From the NCBI GenBank assembly GCA_035632955.1, contig DASQFU010000048.1, positions 1 to 64,000 of the forward strand: 64,000 nucleotides of DNA. The letters are read 5' to 3'. The position numbers were made by a program, and so were the translations under genes. This document shows positions 1 to 8,979 of the stretch, in pieces. Each line of letters starts with the position of its first letter. Position 1 is the first letter of the stretch. The notes below the pieces were generated by a model. That model did not search any database. It saw only the letters and a program-made list of their open reading frames with translations, and was not told the DNA's origin. Source of the DNA: DASQFU01 sp035632955 (lineage in GTDB: Bacteria; Eisenbacteria; RBG-16-71-46).

Positions 1-45
1 CAAGCGATCGAGCATTCGCTCCTGCAGAACGAACAAAGGGCGCAT
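1..45 (-). CDS. 5' end of an unidentified gene, cut by the window edge
   Basis: Only the first 15 codons are inside the window; they read MRPLFVLQERMLDRL. The start is supported by an AGGAGG ribosome binding site just upstream of the ATG at 45-43. The gene lies 37 bases downstream of otsA on the same strand, so it is probably co-transcribed with it. A trehalose-phosphatase or another trehalose gene would fit the context, but nothing in the 15 residues shows this. Confidence 0.5.
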   Translation of the reverse strand, partial: MRPLFVLQERMLDRL

Positions 46-82
46 CAACACCTCCTATCGCCGGGGTCGGGCGCGACCGCTG

Positions 83-1687
83 TTAGGGAGTCTCGCTCCG
101 GCCCAACTCCTCGCTCTCCAGGGCTTCGGACTGCGGCATCCGCAGCGTCAGACGTTGAGCAGTGTTCAGCACTTCGATCGCCCAATCGAAGATGTTGCGG
201 CGCAGCACCGTTTCGCGCAACGCGCGCATGCGCTCGCGGCTCGCGTCCTCTGGCTCCGAGAGCGCGCGATGATACGCGTCGGCCATGCCCTCGCGGTCGT
301 AGGGCGAGATCAGCCACGCGCGCTCCAGCTCGCGCGCGGCTCCGGTGAAGGGCGACAACACCAGCGCGCCGCTCAAGTCGGTCTTGGACGCCAGGTATTC
401 CTTGGCCACCAGGTTCATGCCGTCGTGCAACGAGGTCACCGCGCACAAATCCGCAACCCGGTAGTACGGGACCAGCTCGCGGAAATCGAGGTTGGCTTCG
501 ATCAGGTGAGCGACCGGGCGCTCGGGCGTGCCGAACCGGCGGTTGATGCGGTCGATCCGCCGGCGCGTGCGGATCTGAACGTTGCGATACTCGCGCAGCT
601 CGATGCGCGAGGGAACGCCGATCTGGACGAACGAGAACCGTCCCGACCATTCTGGGTACTTCTCGAGCATGCGCTCGACCGCCTCGAGTCGTTCCGGAAT
701 CCCCTTCGTGTAGTCCATGCGGTCGACGCCGAGGCCGATCTTGCCGTCCTCGCCGATCCCGAACCGCTGCCGCAAGGCGCGCGCGGCCGACTGCGCCTCG
801 GCTCCGTCCGACATGGCTGCGATCTCGGTCGCGTTGACGCTGATCGGAAAGTGGCGCACCCAGGTGCGCTTGCCGCCCCGCTCGACCGCAATGCGCTCGT
901 GGTCGACGCGCGCCTCGAGCTCGTTGGACACCGCATCCAGGAAGTTCAGCGCGTGGTACCGAATATGAAAGCCGATCAGGTCGTTCGCGAGCATCCCCTC
1001 CAGCAGCTCCTGCTTCCACGGGAAGATGCGGAACACTTCCTCGTTCGGCCAGGGGATGTGCCAGAACAGCGCGACTTCGAGATCGGGCCGGCGCTCCTTG
1101 AGAAAACGCGCGGCCAGCGCCAGGTGGTAGTCCTGCAAGAATACGAACGCCGGCTCGTCGCCGATCTCTTCGAGCACCGCCTCGGCGAAGCGGCGGTTCA
1201 CGTCGCGATAGCGCTCCCAATCCCGGAGCCGGAATCGCGGGCGCACGTAGACCACGTGACAGAGCGGCCACAGCGCGCTGTTCGCGAGCCCGGAATAGTA
1301 GAGCGCTTCGTCCTCGGCGCTCAGCCACACGCGCTTGAGCACGTAGCGCGGCCGGTCGGGCGGGCAACCGATGCGGCCGCGATCGTCGGCGGTCTCGCGA
1401 TCGGCATTGCCGCTGCCGTGCGCGACCCATAGCCCGCCGAGGGTCTGGGAAACGGCGTCCAGCGCGACGGTGAGCCCGCCGGCGTTGCGGATCCAGCGCA
1501 CGCCATCGTCGTCGCGGACGTGTGAGTAGGGCTCGCGGTTCGAGACCACGACCAGCTTTTGGCCGCGCAGGTGCGAGTGGGCCCATGCTTCGAGGTCTTC
1601 GCGCCGTGTCCGCGGGGGGCCGTCGGGTTGCTGCCGCTGGGCCGCGCGCTGTGCCGCGCCGCGAATTTTGTCGGCGAAGGGCTGCAT
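83..1687 (-). CDS. otsA: alpha,alpha-trehalose-phosphate synthase (GT20 family)
   Basis: Transfers glucose from a nucleotide sugar to glucose-6-phosphate to give trehalose-6-phosphate, the first step of the OtsAB route to the stress solute trehalose. The 534-residue protein carries the GT20 landmarks in order: VSNREPY and NAGGLTVALD near the N-terminus, QDYHL, HIPWPNEEVFR, then GVDRMDYTKGIPERL (donor-binding Arg and Lys) and DGMNLVAKEY. Start chosen at the ATG at 1687 because GGAGG lies four bases upstream; a start 39 bases further up lacks this. The short gene-free stretch to the antiporter on the other strand must hold both promoters. Trehalose synthesis beside a cation antiporter fits osmotic or desiccation stress, which is inference. 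Confidence 0.95.
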   Translation of the reverse strand: MQPFADKIRGAAQRAAQRQQPDGPPRTRREDLEAWAHSHLRGQKLVVVSNREPYSHVRDDDGVRWIRNAGGLTVALDAVSQTLGGLWVAHGSGNADRETADDRGRIGCPPDRPRYVLKRVWLSAEDEALYYSGLANSALWPLCHVVYVRPRFRLRDWERYRDVNRRFAEAVLEEIGDEPAFVFLQDYHLALAARFLKERRPDLEVALFWHIPWPNEEVFRIFPWKQELLEGMLANDLIGFHIRYHALNFLDAVSNELEARVDHERIAVERGGKRTWVRHFPISVNATEIAAMSDGAEAQSAARALRQRFGIGEDGKIGLGVDRMDYTKGIPERLEAVERMLEKYPEWSGRFSFVQIGVPSRIELREYRNVQIRTRRRIDRINRRFGTPERPVAHLIEANLDFRELVPYYRVADLCAVTSLHDGMNLVAKEYLASKTDLSGALVLSPFTGAARELERAWLISPYDREGMADAYHRALSEPEDASRERMRALRETVLRRNIFDWAIEVLNTAQRLTLRMPQSEALESEELGRSETP

Positions 1688-1833
1688 CCGGCCTCCGGAA
1701 CGATCACTCTGACGACCCGAGCGCAATCCTCGGCCACTATGGCAGAGCCGAGCACATCGGGCCAGTCATGGAGGGTCGCGCGCGTTCGCCGGCGAGCGCA
1801 GCGGCGCGGATTCGCTCGACCCTCGGTGGCCGG

Positions 1834-3168
1834 ATGAGTTATGAACCCGCAATGCTTCCCGATCGTCACGTTTTCGCGCTCGCGTGGTTCGTGATTCCGG
1901 GGCTGCTCTCGCCGCCGGTTGCGCACGCCGCGACCGAGGGCGGCGCAACCGGCCTGCAGCCGATCCTCGCGGCACTGGTGTTGATACTGATCGGCGCCAA
2001 GCTCGGCGGCGCACTGTTCGAGCGGTTCGGTCAGTCGGCGGTGCTCGGTGAGCTGCTGGCCGGGATCGTGATCGGCAATCTCGGGTTGCTCGGCGTTCAC
2101 GGGCTCGAGGCGGTGAGGGACCTCGAAGGGATCGAGATCCTCGCGCAGATCGGCGTCCTGTTCCTGCTGTTCCAGGTTGGGCTCGAGACCGACATTCAGA
2201 AGATGCGCGCGGTCGGGCCTTCGGCGCTGCTGGTCGCGGCCCTCGGCGTGGTGGTGCCGATGGTGCTCGGGTTCGTGGTCTCGAGCCGGTTCTTCCCGGA
2301 CCATCATCCGCTGACGCATTGGTTCGTCGGCGCGACGTTGTGCGCGACCAGCGTCGGCATCACCGCGCGCGTGCTCGCGGATCTCCAGCGCACCACGAGC
2401 CCCGAGGGCAGCATCATTCTCGGCGCAGCGGTGATCGACGACGTGTTGGGGTTGATCGTGCTCGCAGTCGTGTCGGGGATCATCGCCGCGGCCGATCGCG
2501 GCGCCGAGTTCCAGCCTCTTTCCGTGGTCTGGATCACCGCGAAGGCGCTGCTGTTCCTGGCCGGCGCGCTGGTGCTTGGACGGTGGGCCTCGCGGCGCGT
2601 GTTCAAGCTTGCGAGCCGGCTCCCCGGCCGTGGGTTACTGATCTCGATCGCGGTCGGATTCTGCTTCGCGCTCGCTTACTTCGCCGGGATCGCGGGTCTC
2701 GCGCCGATCGTCGGCGCTTTCGCGGCCGGACTGATCCTCGATCAGGTTCACTATCGCGAGCTGCGCGCGCGCGACCGTCACGATCGCAGCGTCGACGAGC
2801 TGCTGGAGCCGATCGCCGCGTTCCTGGTGCCGATCTTCTTCGTCCTGATGGGCATGCGCGTGGACCTGAGCGTCTTCGGCGCGGCTCAAGTGCTGGGCTT
2901 CGCAGCACTCCTGACCGCCGCAGCGGTGATCGGCAAACAAGCCTGCTCGCTGGGCGTGCTCGATCGCGGCGCCGATCGGCTCGCGGTCGGGCTCGGCATG
3001 ATTCCACGCGGGGAGGTGGGACTGATCTTCGCCGGCATCGGCGCGACGCTCACGATCCAGGGAGCGCCGGTCGTCGATGGCGTCGTGTTCTCGGCGATCG
3101 TGGTCATGGTCGCGCTGACGACGTTGATGACGCCGCCGCTGCTGGTCTGGCGGTTACGGGATCGTTAG
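1834..3168 (+). CDS. CPA2-type cation/proton antiporter (Kef-like)
   Basis: A 444-residue integral membrane protein of the monovalent cation:proton antiporter-2 type (Na_H_Exchanger fold). About a dozen hydrophobic segments run to the C-terminus. Visible family signatures are GQSAVLGELLAGIVIGNLGL near the N-terminus, the charged pair in GAAVIDDVLGLIVLAV (two Asp in the ion-binding helix), and the C-terminal GMIPRGEVGLI stretch. There is no C-terminal RCK/TrkA-N domain, so it is a short KefB/NapA-like member without a nucleotide gate. The ATG at 1834 has only a weak GGTGG upstream; an ATG at 1852 is an alternative. It is divergent from otsA. Confidence 0.88.
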   Translation: MSYEPAMLPDRHVFALAWFVIPGLLSPPVAHAATEGGATGLQPILAALVLILIGAKLGGALFERFGQSAVLGELLAGIVIGNLGLLGVHGLEAVRDLEGIEILAQIGVLFLLFQVGLETDIQKMRAVGPSALLVAALGVVVPMVLGFVVSSRFFPDHHPLTHWFVGATLCATSVGITARVLADLQRTTSPEGSIILGAAVIDDVLGLIVLAVVSGIIAAADRGAEFQPLSVVWITAKALLFLAGALVLGRWASRRVFKLASRLPGRGLLISIAVGFCFALAYFAGIAGLAPIVGAFAAGLILDQVHYRELRARDRHDRSVDELLEPIAAFLVPIFFVLMGMRVDLSVFGAAQVLGFAALLTAAAVIGKQACSLGVLDRGADRLAVGLGMIPRGEVGLIFAGIGATLTIQGAPVVDGVVFSAIVVMVALTTLMTPPLLVWRLRDR

Positions 3169-3276
3169 GTGTCCGACGCGGTCATGCGCGGCGCTTCTCG
3201 CGCCGCATGAGAGGGCGTATCCTCGCCGAATGGGTTAGCAGCGCCGAAGTACCACGGCCGCGAAGGGGAGAGAACG

Positions 3277-3855
3277 ATGTCGAGGCGAAGAGGAATGGTG
3301 ACGCTGGGGATTCTGTCGGCGACGGCGGTGGTCGCCATGGTGGCCGCCGCGTGCTCCGACTCCTACGTCGACAAGGCCAAATCGAAGACCGCGGCCGCGG
3401 CGAGTGCGGCGCCCGCGGCGACGCTCGGGAAGAAAGAAACCGCGAAGTGGACCGCGACCACGTGGGAAGCGGCGAGCGCCGAAGCCAACAAGAAGGTTCT
3501 GGAAAGCGGCCGGCCAGCGACCGTGACCGGCGAAGTCGTGGACGTCTCCTGTTACCTCCAGCTCGGCAAGCGCGGGGAAGCGCACGTTCCGTGCGGCAGC
3601 AAGTGCATCGCCAACGGGCAGCCGATCGGCATCCTGGAGGACGACGGCGATCTCTATCTGCTGATGGCCGAGGAGCATCATCCGCGCCGCGACGGCGAGG
3701 TGGAGCTGAAGACCGTGTTCTCGCCCTGGCTGGCGAAGACCGTGACCGTGACCGGAATAGCGACCGAGACGCGCGGCTACAAGGCGCTGTTCGTTCAGGC
3801 CGCCGAGCTCGGCGGGACGGTCAAGACTCCGGCGCCCGCGCCGGCGACGAAGTAA
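3277..3855 (+). CDS. putative secreted or lipid-anchored protein with a conserved C-x-n-CGSKC motif
   Basis: A 192-residue protein with an N-terminal hydrophobic segment ending in AAACSD, a possible but non-canonical lipobox. An Ala-rich linker follows, then a compact domain (about residues 80-180) of beta-rich character. That domain holds DVSCYL and HVPCGSKCIANGQPIG, so three Cys are close together, which suggests a metal or disulphide site. The tail is Pro/Ala rich (APAPATK). GGGGAGA upstream of the ATG supports the start. I do not recognise the family with certainty; OB-fold-like secreted domains with a similar Cys pattern are known in environmental bacteria, but this link is from memory and untested. 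Confidence 0.7.
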   Translation: MSRRRGMVTLGILSATAVVAMVAAACSDSYVDKAKSKTAAAASAAPAATLGKKETAKWTATTWEAASAEANKKVLESGRPATVTGEVVDVSCYLQLGKRGEAHVPCGSKCIANGQPIGILEDDGDLYLLMAEEHHPRRDGEVELKTVFSPWLAKTVTVTGIATETRGYKALFVQAAELGGTVKTPAPAPATK

Positions 3856-3888
3856 GAGCCCTCGCGCCGGCTAATTCCCGCGGGCCGG

Positions 3889-4329
3889 TCAGCGATGACC
3901 GCGCCCGCGCGCTCGTCCGGGTTCGTGCCTCACGACCATGACGTCGCCGCGCTTCATTCCCGGCGCACGTAACGGTCGCTTCCAGTGCCTGGCCGGCACG
4001 TTGTGGATCGCCTGCGGCACGTAGCGGACCTCGACCGCCCGGAACGGACCGCGGTGATCGCGCGCGCGATACCAGTAGCCGCCCTGATACGCGTACCAGT
4101 AGACGCCGTATCGGAACAGATCACAGCGCACGCGGTCGTCCTCGACCACGAACACCGTGCTGCGCGGCACGACCACACCGCGTGGCTCCTCGGGCATCTC
4201 GATCGCGGGTGGAGGCGGCGCGTCGGCGAGGTCGAGACGCACCTCCCGTTGCGCCGCGGTCTTGGCCGACGCCGGCACAGCAACGACCATCGCGAGCACC
4301 AGCCACGAGAAACGAGCGTGTCTCCGCAT
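3889..4329 (-). CDS. secreted hypothetical protein, aromatic-rich
   Basis: A 146-residue protein with a clear Sec signal peptide (RFSWLVLAMVVAVPASA) followed by a Pro-rich stretch and a Tyr/Trp-rich segment (YGVYWYAYQGGYWYRARDHRGPF), then a basic tail. The WY-rich centre resembles small envelope proteins with YxY/YWYR motifs, often of unknown role. AAAGGAGA lies 12-13 bases before the ATG. It converges with the preceding Cys-motif gene, with 33 bases between them. I cannot give a function. Confidence 0.6.
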   Translation of the reverse strand: MRRHARFSWLVLAMVVAVPASAKTAAQREVRLDLADAPPPPAIEMPEEPRGVVVPRSTVFVVEDDRVRCDLFRYGVYWYAYQGGYWYRARDHRGPFRAVEVRYVPQAIHNVPARHWKRPLRAPGMKRGDVMVVRHEPGRARGRGHR

Positions 4330-4707
4330 CGGTAGGTGTTCTCCTTTCGGGTCCGGACCTCATGAGGCATTGACGTGGTCCGCGCGCTCTGGGCGTTCCC
4401 GCCCAAACGAAGCGCTTCCCCAGTAAAGAGCACGCGAGATGCCACGCGCGCCCACCGGGTGGGCGGCGCTAATCCGCTGCGGCGCAGGTCTGTGAAAAAC
4501 CCCCATTCCTGAACGTTTCATCTTGAGTCGAACTCCGCAGGCGGTATCCGGCGGACGTTGCGGCGTGAGATTGCAAGATCGGGTGCCGTCCGCGCCGGTC
4601 ATGCAAAACGGCGCCTTGGGGGCGAATTGGGCTTCGTTCCGTGCCGGCCGATGCTAGCGTTCGCGGCCCGAGCGACCGGGCAACGACTCTTCTTGGAGGG
4701 AAGCACC
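4330..4707. other. gene-free divergent region
   Basis: This 378-base stretch separates two divergent genes and must contain both their promoters. I see no convincing -35/-10 pair and no tRNA. A run reading ttttt followed by cac on the minus strand near 4490-4500 and several GC-rich short hairpins are present, but nothing can be assigned. Confidence 0.4.
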
Positions 4708-5508
4708 ATGGCGACCATCACGCAGCACGCTCCCGGCACCTTCTGCTGGCCGGAGCTCTCGACGTCGGATCAGGCGGCGGCGCGCACGTTCTACACCTCG
4801 CTGTTCGGCTGGACCGTCCAGGAGACCCCGATCGGCGAGGGCGAGACGTACACGATGTTGTTCAGGGCCGATCAGCCAGTGGGCGCGCTGTACCGGGCGA
4901 GTGCGGAGGAGCGCGCTCAGGGTGTGCCGCCGCACTGGAACTCCTACGTCGCGGTCGCGAGCGCGGACGAGGCGGCCGCCAAGGCGAAGCAGCTCGGCGG
5001 CAAGATCCTGGTCGAGCCGTTCGACGTCATGGAGCATGGCCGGATGGCAATCATCCAGGATCCTACCGGCGCGGCTTTCTGCGTCTGGCAGGCGAAGCAG
5101 CACATCGGCGCCGGCGTTCTGAACGAGACCGGCTCGCTGTGCTGGACCGAGCTGATGACGACCGACACCGACAGGGCTGGACAGTTCTATGCGTCGCTGT
5201 TCGGATGGAAGGGCGCGTCCATGCCGATCGCAGGCGGACCTTCGGCAGGCTCGCCTTACACCGTCTTCAACCGGGGCGAACAGATGGCGGGAGGCATGAT
5301 GCCGATTCCCAAGCAGTCCCCCGGCACGCCATCGAACTGGCTGATCTACTATCAGGTCGAGAACTGTGACAAGAGCGCAGCGCGCGCTGCCGAGCTGGGA
5401 GCCAAGGTCCAGGTTCCGCCGACCGACATTCCGAACGTCGGGCGTTTCTCCGTCCTTCAGGATCCGCAAGGGGCGTACTTCGGAATCCTCGCCTATCCGT
5501 CTGCCTGA
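4708..5508 (+). CDS. VOC-family protein with two glyoxalase-fold domains
   Basis: A 266-residue soluble protein made of two homologous vicinal-oxygen-chelate modules, roughly residues 8-130 and 135-265. Each begins with a C-W-[PT]-E-L segment followed by FY-SLFGW, and each ends in a QDP-GA-F block. This tandem layout is typical of CFP-30-like hydroxylases and bleomycin-resistance relatives, whose substrates are mostly unknown. The ATG at 4708 has GGAGGG seven bases upstream; an in-frame upstream extension has no such site. A hairpin terminator follows 15 bases after the stop, so it is probably a single-gene transcript. Confidence 0.9.
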   Translation: MATITQHAPGTFCWPELSTSDQAAARTFYTSLFGWTVQETPIGEGETYTMLFRADQPVGALYRASAEERAQGVPPHWNSYVAVASADEAAAKAKQLGGKILVEPFDVMEHGRMAIIQDPTGAAFCVWQAKQHIGAGVLNETGSLCWTELMTTDTDRAGQFYASLFGWKGASMPIAGGPSAGSPYTVFNRGEQMAGGMMPIPKQSPGTPSNWLIYYQVENCDKSAARAAELGAKVQVPPTDIPNVGRFSVLQDPQGAYFGILAYPSA

Positions 5509-5522
5509 AGATCGCGACCAGC

Positions 5523-5557
5523 GACGAGCCCCTGGGAGATTCCCCGGGGGCTTCGTC
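5523..5557 (+). terminator. hairpin terminator of the VOC gene
   Basis: A stem with arms GACGA-GCCCC and GGGGC-TTCGTC (one bulge), closed by an inner GGG/CCC pairing, followed by a modest T-containing tail (tattct). It sits directly behind the VOC stop codon. Confidence 0.6.
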
Positions 5558-5609
5558 TATTCTCCCGAGCGATGACGATCCCACGACCTCATTCGGATCG
5601 GAGGCGCGC

Positions 5610-5639
5610 ATGACGTTTGGGCTCGCGGTGGCCACGTGA
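5610..5639 (+). CDS. possible 9-codon leader ORF coupled to the PurM-like gene
   Basis: ATG at 5610 preceded by GGAGG with five bases of spacing, reading MTFGLAVAT and a TGA that overlaps the GTG start of the next gene as GTGA (5636-5639). The better ribosome binding site belongs to this tiny frame rather than to the GTG, which suggests translational coupling. A sequencing or real frameshift near the true N-terminus is the alternative. Confidence 0.4.
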   Translation: MTFGLAVAT

Positions 5640-6694
5640 GCGCGCTCGGCAAGCTCTCGCCCGCCGCGTTCGAGCGGTTGATCGCGCCGCATCTCGGCGC
5701 TGCCCGACCCGAGGTGTTGGTCGGGCCCAAGCCGGGCATGGACAGCGCGATCGTCCGCATCGGCGCCGGCCGCGTGCTCGCGATCACGACCGACCCGCTC
5801 TCGATCGTCCCGGCACTCGGGCTCGAGGATTCCGCGCGCCTCGCGTGTCATCTGCTCGCCTCCGACTTGTGGACGAGCGGCATTCCGCCGGCCTACGCGA
5901 GCGTGTGCCTGAACCTTCCGCCGGCGTTGCCGGACGCCGAGCTGGAACGCTACGTGAAGGCGCTCGGCGCCGAATGGCAGCGACTCGGCGTCGCGGTCAT
6001 CGCCGGGCATACCGGCCGCTACCCTGGCGGTGACTCCTCGATCGTCGGCGCCGCGACCTTGATCGGCGTCGGTGACGAAGGCCGCCACGTCACGTCCGCA
6101 ATGGCCGCTCCCGGCGATCGCGTGATCGTCACCAAGGGATGCGCGATCGAGGCCACGGCGATCGCGGCGCGGATGTTCCCGGGGCGGCTCGCCCAGTGGC
6201 TGGACGAAGCGGGGCTCGAGCGTGCGCGGGCACTGCTCGCGCGTGTGAGCGTCGTCGATGACTGCCGGATACTGCTGGCGCTCGGCGTTCGCGATCGCGG
6301 CGTGACCGGGCTGCACGACGCGACCGAAAGCGGCGTGCTCGGCGGGCTGCTCGAGCTGGCGCGCGCCTCGGGACACGACGTGAGAGTGGAGCGCGCGAAG
6401 GTTCCGCTCGCACCGGAAGCCGAGGCGGCGTGCCAGGCGTTCGGCGGGATCGACCCTTACTGGACACTGAGCGAGGGCACCCTGATCGCAACCGTCCGCC
6501 CTGAGCGCAGCGCCGAGGCACTCGCGGCACTCGCCGAAGCCGGAATCGTGGCGGCCGAGGTGGGAGACGTGATGCGCGGCGCAGGGGTCTTGTGGCTGAC
6601 CGAGCCCGACGGGCGTGTGACGCCGATTCGGGAGCCGGAGCCGGACCCCTACTGGGACGCTTACGCGCGCGCGCTGCGGGAAGGCTGGAGCTAG
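5636..6694 (+). CDS. AIR-synthase-related (PurM/HypE/ThiL-like) ATP-binding protein
   Basis: A 352-residue protein with the two-domain AIR synthase fold. The N-terminal half has D-SAIV and TTDPLSIVPALG; the central GGDSSIVGAA and the C-terminal LHDATESGVLGGLLELA are typical of the HypE/hydrogenase-maturation branch. Family members phosphorylate or dehydrate a carbonyl or carboxamide substrate with ATP. No hyp genes are nearby, so a hydrogenase role is unsupported here; archaeal and bacterial HypE-like proteins of unknown substrate are the closest match. The GTG at 5636 is the only start before the conserved N-terminus. It converges with the next gene, and their stop codons overlap in a shared CTAG. 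Confidence 0.8.
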   Translation: MSALGKLSPAAFERLIAPHLGAARPEVLVGPKPGMDSAIVRIGAGRVLAITTDPLSIVPALGLEDSARLACHLLASDLWTSGIPPAYASVCLNLPPALPDAELERYVKALGAEWQRLGVAVIAGHTGRYPGGDSSIVGAATLIGVGDEGRHVTSAMAAPGDRVIVTKGCAIEATAIAARMFPGRLAQWLDEAGLERARALLARVSVVDDCRILLALGVRDRGVTGLHDATESGVLGGLLELARASGHDVRVERAKVPLAPEAEAACQAFGGIDPYWTLSEGTLIATVRPERSAEALAALAEAGIVAAEVGDVMRGAGVLWLTEPDGRVTPIREPEPDPYWDAYARALREGWS

Positions 6695-8979
6695 AAGTAG
6701 TACGGAGTTTTCCGCGCCCACTCGCTGTCCGGGTAGCGGCGATGCAGGAGCTGGAACGCCGCGCGCGACTGGGCGGTCGTGCGCGAATCGTGGCAGCCGT
6801 AGCGGGTCGATTGCACCGCGAGATGGAGCGCGCGCGGCACCCTCGGGTCATCGCGATGGTCGCGCCCCCACGCCACGACCTGCCGGCACAGGAAGCTCGG
6901 ACCCGATTCCACGTCCGCCAACCGCGTCACTTCCTCCCGCGCCTGTTCCCGCTCGCCTTCCGTGAGCCAGGCGGTATCCGAGAGCGAATCGTGCAGCACG
7001 GCGTAGCGGCGGATCCCGAACACGTCGTGCGCCGAGAGGCCAGCGTCCTCGTCATTCGACGAAGCGGCGCACCACCAGTTGTCCCGGTACGGATCCATGC
7101 GGTCGATCGAAACCAGCCGCCCAACCCCCTCGGCGACCGAAGGCTTGGCGCCGGGGAAGTCGAGCATCAGAAGCGCCGCCTCGAACCGCCGGGCGGCCGG
7201 TTCCGCGACCGAGCGGTAGCGCTCGAGCCGCGAACGCGTCTGCGGCAGGAGCGTCTCGACCGCGGGCGCGAGAGCGAGCGCCGCTTCGTCCCGATCGAGC
7301 AGGACCGCCCGCACCCAAGCGGCCAGGGCGACTTCGGCGCGCAAGTGCCTCGGCCAGCCCTCGCGGGTCGCGATCCTGGTCAGCGTCGCCAACGATAGGT
7401 TGCGGTTGAGCACCGTTGCCGCATCGGCGTCCAAGAGCTCCGGGCCCGCAAAAGCGCGCTCGATGCCATGGAGGCTCGTGTCCGGAGTCGCGTCGTTCGT
7501 CGCCCAACCGGCGCCGACCCCCGCGGGCAAGCGCGGCGCGAAGTCGAGAAACTCCTCCAGGCTCCGGACCAGCTTCAGGCGCTGGGCGAGCAGCAGATTG
7601 AGCCCCGAGCTCGACCACGGCGAGCGAGCAGCAGCGAGCGACATCGAACGATCAGCGGTCAGCAACCGATCCAGAACGGCGCGCGCCTCGTCACGCTGCC
7701 CACGCTCGGCCAGCAGGCGCACGCGATGGAACTGGAGCGTCGCGAACGCCGGCGACCTCTCCTTCACGTTCGCGCACGCCCGGAGCACCGCCTCGGCGTC
7801 GTCCTCGATGCCGCGAACGTGACGCGCGGCGGCCACGAGCCACGGCAACGAGCGGCTGTTTCGCCACCGCTCGAGCGCATGCCGCCGAGCACCGGGCCCG
7901 CTGCCCTGGAACGTCAGCATCCAATCCGCGAGATCGTAGTCCCGACTCTTGGCCGCCAGCGATTCCGCAAGGGACGGGCGCACGCGATCGAGGAGCAGCG
8001 TGAAATCGACGACGTCCTGGCGGAATGATTCCGCCGGGCGCGCAGCCGTCAGCCCCCGGCACAACTCGCGCAAGCGCTCGGCCGGGCGCAGGCGAAAACC
8101 GATGAACCCGATCAGGCGCCGGGTGTCGGCATGGCTCTCGCGCAGGGCGGGATCGGCGAGCACCCGCTGTGCCTGGGCCTCGGCGGCGGCCAGCGCTGTG
8201 GTGTCGATGCCGCGCCACGCCGGAATCAGCGTGCCCTTACGCGTGAGCGCGCGTGCCACGAGATAGGGCGCGAGCCGGCGCCACGGCGAGCCCTGGTCGC
8301 GCGCGATCTCGGAGAACCGGCGCGCGGCCTCGTCGAGCTCCCCGAGATAGAAGTGCGCAGCGGCGATCTGGTAGGCGCGATCCGCTTGCAGCAGCGCCGG
8401 CGCTCCGGCCGGGGCGGGCTCGGGCATCAAGCCTGGAGCCGAGCATTTTGCGAGCACGCGATCCTGGGCCCGGAGCCAATCCGCGAACCAAAGACTCTCG
8501 GGACCGAAGCGCTGGGCGCGGTCGGTCATGGTCGCGGCCGCGACCACCAGCGCGTGTCGCTGGCAGTTCGTGTAGTCGAAGGACTGGCCGCTCTCGGCGT
8601 CCGATACCGATCGGTAGACACCGAACCCGACCGCCGAATCGGCGCCCGGATACTGGCGCCGCAGCTCGACCCATTGCCAGTAGCTCGCTTCTTCGCTCAT
8701 GGCGTTCGCGTTCGAGTCGGGAAGGCCGAGCGCCGCCCGCTGCGCCGAACGATCGAGACTCAGCCCGCGCAGACGCCGATAGGCGATCGCGAGGTAGCGT
8801 TGGCGGTAGGTCGGATGCAGCACGCCCAGCCGGCCGGCCGCGAACGCTTCAGGCGCGTCCGGTTGCTGCTCGAGCGTGAAGACCGCGTACGGAAGATCGG
8901 GACCGCAGCCGTCGGTCGCATGAGGGATGACCGTGCCCGCGAAGGCGAGTGCCAGTGCGAAGACCGCGCGCACGTTCAC
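6691..8979 (-). CDS. large secreted or periplasmic protein, helical-repeat type, function unknown
   Basis: A 762-residue protein with an N-terminal signal sequence (VFALALAFAGTVIPHA) and then an Ala/Arg/Leu-rich, mostly helical body. Stretches such as YQIAAAHFYLGELDEAARRFSEIA look like TPR-type helical hairpins. Conserved-looking Cys occur in DGCGPDLP, SFLCRQVV and RYGCHDS. The GTG at 8979 overlaps the TGA of the upstream DUF3142 gene as GTGA, so the two are translationally coupled. The family is not one I can name. A role in an envelope complex together with the DUF3142 protein is inference from the coupling. Confidence 0.75.
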   Translation of the reverse strand: MNVRAVFALALAFAGTVIPHATDGCGPDLPYAVFTLEQQPDAPEAFAAGRLGVLHPTYRQRYLAIAYRRLRGLSLDRSAQRAALGLPDSNANAMSEEASYWQWVELRRQYPGADSAVGFGVYRSVSDAESGQSFDYTNCQRHALVVAAATMTDRAQRFGPESLWFADWLRAQDRVLAKCSAPGLMPEPAPAGAPALLQADRAYQIAAAHFYLGELDEAARRFSEIARDQGSPWRRLAPYLVARALTRKGTLIPAWRGIDTTALAAAEAQAQRVLADPALRESHADTRRLIGFIGFRLRPAERLRELCRGLTAARPAESFRQDVVDFTLLLDRVRPSLAESLAAKSRDYDLADWMLTFQGSGPGARRHALERWRNSRSLPWLVAAARHVRGIEDDAEAVLRACANVKERSPAFATLQFHRVRLLAERGQRDEARAVLDRLLTADRSMSLAAARSPWSSSGLNLLLAQRLKLVRSLEEFLDFAPRLPAGVGAGWATNDATPDTSLHGIERAFAGPELLDADAATVLNRNLSLATLTRIATREGWPRHLRAEVALAAWVRAVLLDRDEAALALAPAVETLLPQTRSRLERYRSVAEPAARRFEAALLMLDFPGAKPSVAEGVGRLVSIDRMDPYRDNWWCAASSNDEDAGLSAHDVFGIRRYAVLHDSLSDTAWLTEGEREQAREEVTRLADVESGPSFLCRQVVAWGRDHRDDPRVPRALHLAVQSTRYGCHDSRTTAQSRAAFQLLHRRYPDSEWARKTPYYF

